A DNA stretch of 64,000 nt, from assembly GCA_032119795.1 (NCBI GenBank), contig JAUMFO010000011.1:1-64000 (forward strand), read 5' to 3'. Below are positions 1 through 7,821 of the stretch, piece after piece. Under the pieces are notes generated by a model. It ran no database searches and was not told the DNA's origin. It worked only from the letters and a program-made list of their open reading frames with translations. Each line of letters opens with the position of its first letter. Within the stretch, counting starts at the first letter, position 1. Source of the stretch: JAGIBJ01 sp032119795. Lineage in GTDB: Bacteria; Actinomycetota; Thermoleophilia; Solirubrobacterales; Solirubrobacteraceae. The translations under genes were made by a program, and so were the position numbers.

Positions 1-2
1 GG

Positions 3-50
3 ATCTACGACCAGGCCCGAGCCGAAGCACCGTCCCACGCCGGGGCTTGA
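3..50 (+). CDS. Possible C-terminal end of an upstream gene (partial)
   Basis: An open frame enters from the window edge, reads IYDQARAEAPSHAGA and stops with TGA 26 nt before the sugar-binding protein start. This is a plausible protein tail in the same direction as the ABC operon, but 15 codons are too few to identify it, and it could be chance. Confidence 0.3.
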   Translation: MYDQARAEAPSHAGA

Positions 51-76
51 TCCCGGCACACCCACAAGGAGCTCAC

Positions 77-1408
77 GTGAAGCACCAGCACAAGCTCGTC
101 GCCGCGTTCGCGGCTACGTCTATGGCCCTCGCCCTCGCCGCCTGCGGCGATGACGACGACACCAAGACCGGCACCGTCACCAAGAAGACCACCATCGTCG
201 TGGCCAAGCCCGACGTCAGCGGCGAGGTCTCGATGACCGGCGTCTGGTCCGGCGAGGAGCAGAAGAACTTCCAGAAGGTGCTCGACGCCTTCGAGGTCAA
301 GTACCCGAACGTCAAGGTCAAGTACACGTCGGCTGGAGACAACACCGCCACGGTGCTCTCGACGGCCGTCGAGGGCGGCAGCCCGCCGGACGTCGCCGCG
401 ATCGCCCAGCCGGGCCTCGTGAAGGAGTTCGAGGAGAAAGGCGCGCTCAAGCCGCTCGCCTACGCCAAGGACACGATCGGGATCCAGTACCCCGAAGATT
501 TCGTGAAGCTCGGCACCATCAAGTCGGCGCTCTACAGCTTCGTCTTTAAGGCCGCCAACAAGTCGACCATTTGGTACAACGTCAAGTCCTTCGAGGACGC
601 CGGCGTGACGCCTCCGACGACGTGGGAGGAGTTCCTTGCGAGCTCCAAGACGCTCGGCGAGTCGGGCACCCCGGCCTACTCCATCGGCGGCGCTGACGGC
701 TGGACCCTCACCGACCTGTTCGAGAACATCTACCTGCGCCAGGCTGGTCCGGAGAAGTACGACCAGCTGACGAACCACGAGATCCCGTGGACCGATGAGT
801 CCGTCAAGACGGCCCTCACCGCCATGGGAGACATCTTCAAGGACAAGGACAACCTCGTCGGCGGCACCGATGGTGCCCTGCAGACCGAGTTCCCGAAGTC
901 CGTCGAGAACGTCTTCGTCGACCCCGCCAAGGGCGCGCAGATCATCGAGGGCGACTTCGTCCCCGGCGTCGTGAAGAGCAAGCTGGAGCCCGTTACCGGC
1001 TACAACCAGTTCGCGTTCCCGTCGATCGGCGGCTCGGGCAACACGGTCGTCGGCGGTGGTGACTCGATCGTCGCCTTCACCGACACCCCGGCCGTGCAGG
1101 CACTCGTCGAGTACCTCGCCTCCAAGGACGCTCAGGAAGTCCGCGCCAAGCTGGGCGGCTTCTCGTCGGCCAACAAGGAAGTCGACCCGGCTGTCTACCC
1201 GGACGAGCTGACGCGCGCGACCGCCGTGGCGATCGCCAAGGCCGAGACGTTCCGCTTCGACATGTCTGATCTCTCGCCGGCTGCCTTCGGTGGCACCCCC
1301 GGCCAGGGTTCGTGGAAGGGCCTCCAGGACTTCCTGGAGAACCCGGATGACGTCGACGGTGCCGCTGAGGCCCTCGAGAAGTCCGCTGCGAAGGTCTACA
1401 AGAACTAA
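77..1408 (+). CDS. ABC transporter extracellular sugar-binding lipoprotein
   Basis: Family 1 (sugar-type) solute-binding protein that delivers a carbohydrate to the two permeases encoded next. The GTG at 77 is preferred over an in-frame ATG at 47 because AAGGAG lies 5 nt upstream (66-71). The protein then begins MKHQHKLVAAFAATSMALA followed by LAACG, a lipoprotein signal peptide with a lipobox cysteine. An acidic linker (GDDDD) follows, then a long two-lobed binding domain of about 400 residues with typical features such as TGVWSGEEQKNF and SPPDVAAIAQPG. The stop is 12 nt before the first permease, so this is the first gene of an operon. The ligand cannot be told from sequence alone. Confidence 0.93.
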   Translation: MKHQHKLVAAFAATSMALALAACGDDDDTKTGTVTKKTTIVVAKPDVSGEVSMTGVWSGEEQKNFQKVLDAFEVKYPNVKVKYTSAGDNTATVLSTAVEGGSPPDVAAIAQPGLVKEFEEKGALKPLAYAKDTIGIQYPEDFVKLGTIKSALYSFVFKAANKSTIWYNVKSFEDAGVTPPTTWEEFLASSKTLGESGTPAYSIGGADGWTLTDLFENIYLRQAGPEKYDQLTNHEIPWTDESVKTALTAMGDIFKDKDNLVGGTDGALQTEFPKSVENVFVDPAKGAQIIEGDFVPGVVKSKLEPVTGYNQFAFPSIGGSGNTVVGGGDSIVAFTDTPAVQALVEYLASKDAQEVRAKLGGFSSANKEVDPAVYPDELTRATAVAIAKAETFRFDMSDLSPAAFGGTPGQGSWKGLQDFLENPDDVDGAAEALEKSAAKVYKN

Positions 1409-1420
1409 GGCCCAGCTCAG

Positions 1421-2770
1421 ATGAGCGCAGCGAGCAGCACACCACGGCCGGCTACCAAGCCCGGCCCCTCTTCGCAGGGGCCGGAGCCTGGTCGCTGGGG
1501 AAGGCGCGCAACGGTTGCGATCTTCCTCGGCCCGGCCGCGGTGATGCTGCTCGTCTGGCTCGTCTACCCCACGATCGCCACGATCTGGCGGTCGTTGTTC
1601 GACAAGTCCGGCGACGAGTTCGTCGGGCTCCAGAACTACCTCGACATCTTCACGACCGAGAACCTCACGACGGCGCTGCAGAACAACGTCTTGTGGGTTG
1701 CGGTCGTCCCCGCCCTTGTGACGGCGATCGGGCTCGTCCTCGCCGTGCTGATCGAGAAGATCCGCTGGCAGGTGGCGTTCCGCCTGGCGATCTTCATGCC
1801 GATGGCGATCTCGCTTTTCGCGGCCGGCGTGATCTGGCGCATCATGGACGAGAAAGACCCGAGCAAGGGCACGATCAACGCGTCGATCGCCGCCGTGGAA
1901 TCGGCGTTTGGCACCTCCGGGGTGCTGGAGCGCGGCAAGCCGTCGGATCCCGACCTGATGGCTGGATCGGTGGCGACGGGCTACGTGCTGAAGGCGACCG
2001 TCTCGCCTGGCGGCTCGGCGTTGCTTGGCCTCACGGGCATTCCTCCGGCGCAGGTGCCGGAGGGCGCGAAGCAGGCGGCGACGCCCGCGCCCTCGGCCGA
2101 CACGATCACCGGCACGATCTGGCGCGACTTCAAGCCCGGCGGCGGCGAACAGGGCGTGGTGGAGGTCGGCGAGAACGGCATCCCCGGCGCGACCGTCGAG
2201 CTGCGTCAGGGCGCCAAGGTCGTGCAGACCGTGCAGACCGGCGACGACGGCGGGTTCACCTTTGAGCAGCTGGGCAGCGGCGGCGCCTACACGGTCGCCA
2301 TCGGCAAGGACACGTTTGCGGCGCCCTTCGAGGGCGTCTCCTGGCTCGGTCCGAAGCTGATCACGCCCGCCGTGATGCTTGCCTACATCTGGGTGTGGGC
2401 GGGCTTCTCGATGGTGATCATCGCGGCCGGGCTCGCGTCGATCTCGCGTGAGGTGCTGGAGGCGGCCCGCACCGACGGCGCAACGGAGTGGCAGGTCTTC
2501 CGGCGCGTCACGGCGCCGATGCTCGCGCCGATCTTGTCGGTCGTGTTCATCACGATGCTGATCAACGTGCTGAAGGTCTTCGACATCATCCTGTCGATTG
2601 CCCCTGCCTCCTCGCAGGACGACGCGACGGTGATTGCGCTGGCGATGTGGCGCACGTCGTTTGGCGGCGTCAACGACTTTGGGCTCGGCTCGGCGATCGC
2701 CGTCTTCCTCCTGCTGCTCGTAATGCCGGCACTGTTTTTGAACGTCCGACGCTTCAAGAGGGAGCAGTAG
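1421..2770 (+). CDS. ABC sugar permease (MalF-like) with an extra extracellular beta-sandwich domain
   Basis: Membrane-spanning subunit of the importer. The transmembrane core is split. Residues 30-140 hold the first helices (IFLGPAAVMLLVWLVYP and following). Residues 310-445 hold the rest, including the EAA loop (EAARTDGATEWQVF, about 347-360) that docks the ATPase. Between them, residues about 150-305 form a long non-membrane insert. Its second half (about 228-298, GTIWRDF, NGIPGATVEL, TGDDGGFTFEQL) resembles an SdrD-B/Cna-B or carboxypeptidase-regulatory beta-sandwich. At 449 residues it is about 150 longer than usual. The insert should face outside, where the binding protein docks. No ATPase gene lies in this operon; a shared MsiK-type ATPase elsewhere is likely. 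Confidence 0.92.
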   Translation: MSAASSTPRPATKPGPSSQGPEPGRWGRRATVAIFLGPAAVMLLVWLVYPTIATIWRSLFDKSGDEFVGLQNYLDIFTTENLTTALQNNVLWVAVVPALVTAIGLVLAVLIEKIRWQVAFRLAIFMPMAISLFAAGVIWRIMDEKDPSKGTINASIAAVESAFGTSGVLERGKPSDPDLMAGSVATGYVLKATVSPGGSALLGLTGIPPAQVPEGAKQAATPAPSADTITGTIWRDFKPGGGEQGVVEVGENGIPGATVELRQGAKVVQTVQTGDDGGFTFEQLGSGGAYTVAIGKDTFAAPFEGVSWLGPKLITPAVMLAYIWVWAGFSMVIIAAGLASISREVLEAARTDGATEWQVFRRVTAPMLAPILSVVFITMLINVLKVFDIILSIAPASSQDDATVIALAMWRTSFGGVNDFGLGSAIAVFLLLLVMPALFLNVRRFKREQ

Positions 2771-2772
2771 CC

Positions 2773-3693
2773 ATGGCTGCCACACCCGCTCCGTCCCCGG
2801 TCACCAAGTCTGCGGGCGCTGGGGTTGGCCCGGCCGCGCCCAGGCGCGAGGGGTTTGCCGCGAAGGTCGGCCGGTGGTCGCGCAAGTGGCCGCTGCAGCT
2901 GCTGCTGATCGCGATCGCGTTGCTGTGGCTGGTCCCAACGATCGGCCTGTTCTTCACGTCGCTCATGCCGGCCGATCGGATCAGCCAGGACGGCTGGTGG
3001 ACGATCTTCTCCGAGCCGAGCCTGGCGACGCTCGACAACTACAAGGCGGTCTTCGACAACGACGACCTCACGGGCGCACTGTGGACGACCGTGCAGATCT
3101 CGATCGGCAACACCGTTTTGCTCGTGTTGATCTCAGCGCTGGCCGGCTACGCGTTTGCGTGGCTGGAGTTCCCGGGCAGAGACGCGCTGTTCGTGGTGGT
3201 GATCGGGCTGCTCGTGGTCCCGCTGCAAGTGGCGCTGATCCCGATCTTCCAGCTCTACGACCAGACCAGGCTGTTCGACACGGTGATTGGGCTGATCCTC
3301 TTCCATGTGGCGTTCGGGCTGCCGTTCGGGATCTTCCTGATGCGCAACTTCTTCGTGGGGATCCCCAAGGACCTGCTGGAGTCGGCCCGCATCGACGGAG
3401 CCTCCGAGCTGACGATCTTCTTCAAGCTGATGGTGCCGCTGGCCCTGCCGGCGATCGCCTCGCTGGCGATCTTCCAGTTCCTGTGGACGTGGAACGACCT
3501 CATCGTCGCCCTCACGTTCGGCCGCGACACCCAGCCGATCACCGTCGCGATCTTCACCCAGCTGCGCCAGTTCGGCAGCAACATCGAGCTGATTGCCCCG
3601 GCGTCATTCGTCTCAATGATCGTGCCGCTCGGCGTGTTCTTCGCCTTCCAGCGCTACTTCGCGCAGGGGCTGCTGGCGGGGTCCGTCAAGTAG
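2773..3693 (+). CDS. ABC sugar permease (MalG-like)
   Basis: Second membrane subunit of the importer, 306 residues, the normal family length. The ATG at 2773 follows GGAG at 2761-2764 and lies 2 nt after the previous stop. The N-terminus is Pro/Ala-rich and cytosolic, followed by six predicted helices. The EAA motif reads ESARIDGASELTIFFKL, and the end is GLLAGSVK. It pairs with the preceding permease. The operon ends here and is followed by a large palindrome that may terminate it. Confidence 0.93.
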   Translation: MAATPAPSPVTKSAGAGVGPAAPRREGFAAKVGRWSRKWPLQLLLIAIALLWLVPTIGLFFTSLMPADRISQDGWWTIFSEPSLATLDNYKAVFDNDDLTGALWTTVQISIGNTVLLVLISALAGYAFAWLEFPGRDALFVVVIGLLVVPLQVALIPIFQLYDQTRLFDTVIGLILFHVAFGLPFGIFLMRNFFVGIPKDLLESARIDGASELTIFFKLMVPLALPAIASLAIFQFLWTWNDLIVALTFGRDTQPITVAIFTQLRQFGSNIELIAPASFVSMIVPLGVFFAFQRYFAQGLLAGSVK

Positions 3694-3708
3694 GTCAGGG
3701 GTCGTTCC

Positions 3709-3826
3709 GGTCGGGGCGTGGTGGTCCCGCCCGGGACGCGGATCGGGCGGTCCGGTTTCGGCCTGGCGGCCGAAGCCCGTACAGCCCGACGCGGACTCTC
3801 CCTGGCGGGACCACCACGCCCCGACC
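3709..3826. repeat. 118-bp palindromic element with 23-bp perfect arms
   Basis: The arm 3709-3731 is perfectly complementary to 3804-3826. Inside sits a second hairpin: TTCGGCC (3757-3763), loop TGGC, GGCCGAA (3768-3774). It starts 15 nt after the ABC operon stop. It could act as a terminator without a U-tract or be a REP/MITE-like palindrome. Confidence 0.75.
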
Positions 3827-3983
3827 TGCCGTTGGCTGCCGCCGGCGTCTTCTCATTGGGGTTTGGGCTTGTTGGCGGCGTTCTCGTCGGCGGTGGGGTC
3901 GGGGCCCTTGGCGTGGCGGCGTTTTGGGCTGGTTGGCGGCGGCGGATCTGAGCGCGTTGCGGCGCCGGCGGGCGTCGGGCGGA

Positions 3984-4034
3984 CTGGTTGGACCCAAAGT
4001 AGGCACACCTGTGGTGCCCAGGATGGGTCCAACC
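3984..4034. repeat. Nested inverted repeat
   Basis: TGGTTGGACCCA (3984-3995) pairs perfectly with TGGGTCCAACCA (4023-4034). An inner stem GGCAC/GTGCC lies at 4001-4005 and 4013-4017. There is no U-tract on either side. Confidence 0.65.
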
Positions 4035-4136
4035 AGCGGGGTGCAACCGCCTGGGTCGCCGGTCGCGCTGGAACTACCGGACGCCCGGTAACTCTGACGC
4101 GAAGAGCGCCACGGGGCGCGTGATGTCAGGCAAAGA

Positions 4137-4244
4137 CAACCGCCAGGGGTTGCGCGGTCGACGAACGTGTCGATTTGGGGGCTCCAACCCCCAAATACTC
4201 ACGTTCACCGACTCGGCGCCACGCGTGCAACCGCCAGAGGTTGC
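4137..4244. repeat. Hairpin trio A-B-A' (two copies of one small hairpin flanking a large one)
   Basis: Hairpin A (4137-4152, CAACC/GGTTG) and A' (4227-4244, GCAACC/GGTTGC) share CAACCGCCAG(G/A)GGTTGCG in direct orientation 91 bp apart. Between them is hairpin B: GAACGTG (4163-4169) pairs with CACGTTC (4200-4206), and inside it ATTTGGGGG (4173-4181) pairs perfectly with CCCCCAAAT (4188-4196). Confidence 0.7.
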
Positions 4245-4598
4245 GGCACGCCCGCCCGCTCAGACAGCGGCAGGCCCGCCTCGAGCAAGCCCGCTCCGCC
4301 CTCGCCGATCAAGCGCCCACCCGCCCCGAAGCGATCGCAATTCCGCCGCCGCCAACGACCAAGTCGCCGTAGAAGCCGCGCAGTCCCGCCGCCACCAGCC
4401 AGCCCAAACGCCAGCCAGCCCAAACGCCGCCAAACGCCGCCAATCAGCCCGGCGCCTCACCGCCCCGCCAGCAAGGTCAGGCCTCACACGAGCGCCGAAG
4501 CGCCCGGCCGAGTACGAAACCGGTTGGAGTCGCACCGTTCGGGTGGACAGGCGTCTGGTCGGGGTTGCGGGTCGCTGTTCGGGGCCGATGAGAGCGTC

Positions 4599-5690
4599 AT
4601 GAACAAGGCGACCACCTGGCTGGTCGGGACTGAGGAGGACCGACGGCGCATCCGCGAGACCGAACAGATCGTCACGCGCGCCCGGCAGATCACGATCGTC
4701 ACCGTGATCGCCACGCTCCCGTTCCTCGTCAGCGAGTACGGCTGGTGGATCCTCGGCGTGGGCGCCATCTACGCCTCGTATTCGCGGTTCGTCGACCGTC
4801 AGTACCTGCGCAGCCAAAACGGCGACGTCTGGATGATGTCGCTCACGCTCGTCACGCAGACGATGTTCGCCGCTGCGGCCATCGTCACCGGCGGGCCGCA
4901 TTCGCCGGCGATGCTCTGGCTGGTGATCGTGATGATCCTGCTGCCCTGCCGGTACGGACGCAACGGCATCGTGGTCGGCTCAGCGTGGACCCTGCTTTGC
5001 CTCTCGGTCGCTGCCCTCAGTGACGGCGTTGCCGCGTTCGTCGACTACCCCGAGATGTTTGCGGTGGCGCTGTCCACCGGGATCAGCTGCCTCGCGTACG
5101 GCACCGCCCTGCGGGACGGCGAGGTCAAGCAGCGCCGCGCTGCCGTGCTTGATCCGCTCACCGGCCTGCTGAACCGAGCCAAGCTCGACGAGCGCTTCGA
5201 AGAGGTGCGGCAGGTCGCCGTGGCCCGCGAACGCACCGTCGGACTGCTGCTCTGCGACCTCGACCACTTCAAGCTCGTCAACGACCACCACGGCCATGCC
5301 GCCGGCGACACCGTGCTCGTCGCGACCGCCTACGAGCTGCGGCGCGTCCTGCATGACCACGAGCTGATCTACCGCCTCGGCGGTGAGGAGTTCGCCGTGG
5401 TCCTGCCGGACACCGATCTCGCCGCCGCCACTGCCCACGCCGAACTGGTCCGCGCCGCGGTCGTCGCCGCCCGCCCCGGTGGCGTCCACGTGACGACCTC
5501 CGTCGGCGTCGCCGTCGGAGCCCCAGACGACCTCGACTTCTCCACCCTCTTCGAGGCCGCCGACGCCGCCCTCTACCGCGCCAAACATGCCGGCCGCAAC
5601 CGCGTCGTCGCGGGCGTCCTCGGCGACGCCGACCTGCGCTCGATCGACGCGGGCGACCGCGACGACCAGCCCGAGGCCGCGGCCGCCTAA
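4599..5690 (+). CDS. Membrane diguanylate cyclase (GGDEF)
   Basis: Makes cyclic di-GMP from two GTP. Residues 1-170 carry about five hydrophobic helices (from ITIVTVIATLPFLV) with no recognised sensor domain. After a linker comes the GGDEF domain (about 180-345): DPLTGLLNR, the metal-binding CDLDHFKLVND (D220), and an intact active-site GGEEF at 261-265. I do not see an RxxD inhibitory site five residues before it. The ATG at 4599 is chosen because the upstream part of the frame is low-complexity intergenic sequence. A terminator follows the stop. No EAL or PilZ partner is nearby. Confidence 0.9.
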   Translation: MNKATTWLVGTEEDRRRIRETEQIVTRARQITIVTVIATLPFLVSEYGWWILGVGAIYASYSRFVDRQYLRSQNGDVWMMSLTLVTQTMFAAAAIVTGGPHSPAMLWLVIVMILLPCRYGRNGIVVGSAWTLLCLSVAALSDGVAAFVDYPEMFAVALSTGISCLAYGTALRDGEVKQRRAAVLDPLTGLLNRAKLDERFEEVRQVAVARERTVGLLLCDLDHFKLVNDHHGHAAGDTVLVATAYELRRVLHDHELIYRLGGEEFAVVLPDTDLAAATAHAELVRAAVVAARPGGVHVTTSVGVAVGAPDDLDFSTLFEAADAALYRAKHAGRNRVVAGVLGDADLRSIDAGDRDDQPEAAAA

Positions 5691-5740
5691 GCCAGGCGAA
5701 GGGTGCCCGGGTCGGCCCGCGCAAGCGGCCTGGCTGTTTT
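5690..5740 (+). terminator. Rho-independent terminator after the GGDEF gene
   Basis: AGCCAGGC (5690-5697) pairs perfectly with GCCTGGCT (5728-5735), followed by GTTTT. The loop is GC-rich. It overlaps the TAA stop. Confidence 0.7.
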
Positions 5741-5838
5741 CTGGCTACCGCGCCATACCCCGGTAGGGTTGGCCTCCTAGGTGTGCCGGGAAGTCTGGTC
5801 GGCGTTGTTCTGTCGACTGCCCCTGCCCGAGGTTCCCC

Positions 5839-7707
5839 ATCTCTGACTCCGCTTCCATCGACGCCCTTGCGTCGACGATTCCGCCGCGCACCGCGTGGGA
5901 GGACCGCAGCTCCCGCAGCGTGCGCGCCTTCCTGGCGACCGAGACCGGCGGCGCCGGGCTCCTCCTCGCCGCCACGCTGATCGCGCTCGTCTGGGCGAAC
6001 TCGCCGGCCGGCGACGTCTACGACGACCTTTGGCACACCGTGCTGACCGTCGAAGCCGGCGGCTACGGGATCAGTGAGGACCTCGCTCACTGGGTCAACG
6101 ACGGCCTGATGGCGTTCTTCTTCTACATCGTCGGCCTCGAGATCCGCCGCGAACTGGTCCTCGGCGAGCTCCGCGACTGGCGCGCCGCTGCGGTCCCAGC
6201 GATCGCGGCGCTGGCGGGCATGGTCGTCCCCGCGCTCATCTACTTCGCGATCAACGCGGGCACCGAGGCCGCCAACGGCTGGGGGATCGTGATGGCGACC
6301 GACATCGCCTTCGTGCTCGGGGCGCTCGCGCTCCTCGGGAATCGCGTCCCGCCCGGCGTGCGCGTCTTCCTGCTGACCCTCGCCATCGTCGACGACGTCG
6401 GCGCGATCGCTGTCATCGCGGCCTTCTACACCGACCACCTCAACCTCACCGCCCTGGCGATCGCCGGCGGGCTCGTCGTCGCGATCTACCTGGCGATCCG
6501 GTACGGCCCGGCGTGGCGCGGCCCCGCCTACTTCGTCGCCGGCCTGATCCTCTGGTACGCGACGCTGAAGTCCGGCATCCACCCGACGATCGCCGGCGTC
6601 GTGATGGGCCTGCTGACGGCGGTCCACGCGCCGCAGCGCGCAGACGTGGCGCGTGCGGCCAGCGTCACCCGGCTGTTTGATCGTGCGCCGGATCCGGCGA
6701 GCGGCCGCGCCGCCGTCCTGGAGATTGGCGCTGCGGTCTCCCCGAACGAGCGCTTCCAGGCCGTCATCCACCCCTACACCAGCTACGCCGTGATCCCGAT
6801 CTTCGCGCTCGCCAACGCAGGCGTGCCGCTCTCGAGCGAGGCGCTGTCGTCGGCGCTGACGTCGAAGATCACCCTCGGCGTGATCGCCGGCCTGGTGGTC
6901 GGCAAGCTGCTCGGCGTGTCGTTCGCCTCGCTGGCGGCCGTGCGGCTGAAAGTCGGGCCCCTGCCGACCGGCGTCGGCCGCACGCACGTCGTCGGCGCCG
7001 CCGGCCTTGCGGGCATCGGCTTCACGGTGTCGCTGTTCGTCGCCGAACTCGCCTTCGAGGACGAGGCCATGGTCGACGAGGCCAAGGTCGGCGTGCTGGC
7101 GGCGTCGATCATCGCGACCGCCCTCGGCCTGGCGATCCTCGCGCTGCGGACCGATCCGCCCAAGCCCGATCCGTCGCACAAGACCCGCCTCGATCCGCCC
7201 GTTGATCCCGTCTACGACCGCATCCGCGGCCCCAAGGACGCCGAGCACACCCTCGTGCTCTACACCGACTACGAGTGCCCGCACTGCCGCGAACTCGCCC
7301 CAGAGCTTCAGACGGTGCTCGATCGCGTCGGCGACGCCGTCCGGCTCGTCGTGCGCCAGCTGCCGCTGGAGGAGGTGCACCCCGGGTCGACGCTCGCCGC
7401 GGAGGCGGCGCTCTCGGCGGCGTCGATGGGCCGCTTCTGGGAGATGCATGATCGGCTTCTCTCGCACCCCGCCGGCGACGACCTCGGCCCCGCCGACCTC
7501 CTGCGGGTCGCCGCGGAGATCGGGCTGGATCCCGATCGCGTCGCCGACGACCTGCGCCACGGCGTTCGCACTCCCGCCGTGCAAGCCGAGGTCGACGGCG
7601 CCGCCCGCAGCGGCGTCCCCGGCACCCCCGCGCTCTTCCTCGACGGGGAGTTGCTCGACGGCAGCTACGACGCCGAGACGCTGCTCGAGCGCCTCGGCCA
7701 GGGCTGA
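5839..7707 (+). CDS. nhaA: Na+/H+ antiporter NhaA fused to a DsbA/thioredoxin-like domain
   Basis: Exchanges sodium for protons. The NhaA part covers roughly the first 400 residues, with the ion-binding aspartate pair in LTLAIVDDVGAIAVI and the segment ATDIAFVLGALALLG. The C-terminal about 170 residues form a thioredoxin-fold domain with CPHC (DYECPHCRELAPEL) and a cis-Pro segment GVPGTPALF. Such fusions are known in actinobacteria. The conventional start is GTG at 5920, but protein-like sequence (SDSASIDALASTIPPRTAWE) continues upstream to 5839. There an ATC codon sits 6 nt after GAGG (5829-5832), so a non-standard AUC start is possible. No ATG, GTG or TTG is in frame between the stop at 5764 and 5920. 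Confidence 0.88.
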   Translation: MSDSASIDALASTIPPRTAWEDRSSRSVRAFLATETGGAGLLLAATLIALVWANSPAGDVYDDLWHTVLTVEAGGYGISEDLAHWVNDGLMAFFFYIVGLEIRRELVLGELRDWRAAAVPAIAALAGMVVPALIYFAINAGTEAANGWGIVMATDIAFVLGALALLGNRVPPGVRVFLLTLAIVDDVGAIAVIAAFYTDHLNLTALAIAGGLVVAIYLAIRYGPAWRGPAYFVAGLILWYATLKSGIHPTIAGVVMGLLTAVHAPQRADVARAASVTRLFDRAPDPASGRAAVLEIGAAVSPNERFQAVIHPYTSYAVIPIFALANAGVPLSSEALSSALTSKITLGVIAGLVVGKLLGVSFASLAAVRLKVGPLPTGVGRTHVVGAAGLAGIGFTVSLFVAELAFEDEAMVDEAKVGVLAASIIATALGLAILALRTDPPKPDPSHKTRLDPPVDPVYDRIRGPKDAEHTLVLYTDYECPHCRELAPELQTVLDRVGDAVRLVVRQLPLEEVHPGSTLAAEAALSAASMGRFWEMHDRLLSHPAGDDLGPADLLRVAAEIGLDPDRVADDLRHGVRTPAVQAEVDGAARSGVPGTPALFLDGELLDGSYDAETLLERLGQG

Positions 7708-7821
7708 CGCGCGCCGCACCAGACCGGGGGCTATCCCTACCACCGATTCGGGGGTCGCCGGCGGGGCACACGCCACTACGCCCCATAGGCGCGGTGGCGG
7801 TCGCGCGGCACGGTGGATGGC

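Larger units (their letters stand above)
3694..4598. other. 905-bp non-coding, palindrome-rich intergenic region
   Basis: I see no convincing gene. The open frames present are low-complexity Arg/Pro/Gly/Ala translations without family features. The stretch holds at least five perfect or near-perfect inverted repeats (listed separately). G-rich segments resembling GGCGTTTTGGGCTGGTTGG (about 3911-3946) recur in reverse complement near 4388-4442. It may combine the terminator of the ABC operon with a small mobile palindromic element. Confidence 0.6.

Noticed and set aside
5..2785. 926-codon open frame on the minus strand
   Set aside because: Arg/Asp/Gly-rich translation with no family features. 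It is the antisense shadow of the ABC genes, common in very GC-rich DNA.
3718..3951. Short plus-strand frame in the palindrome region
   Set aside because: Low-complexity translation that crosses the long inverted repeat. No start signal or family.
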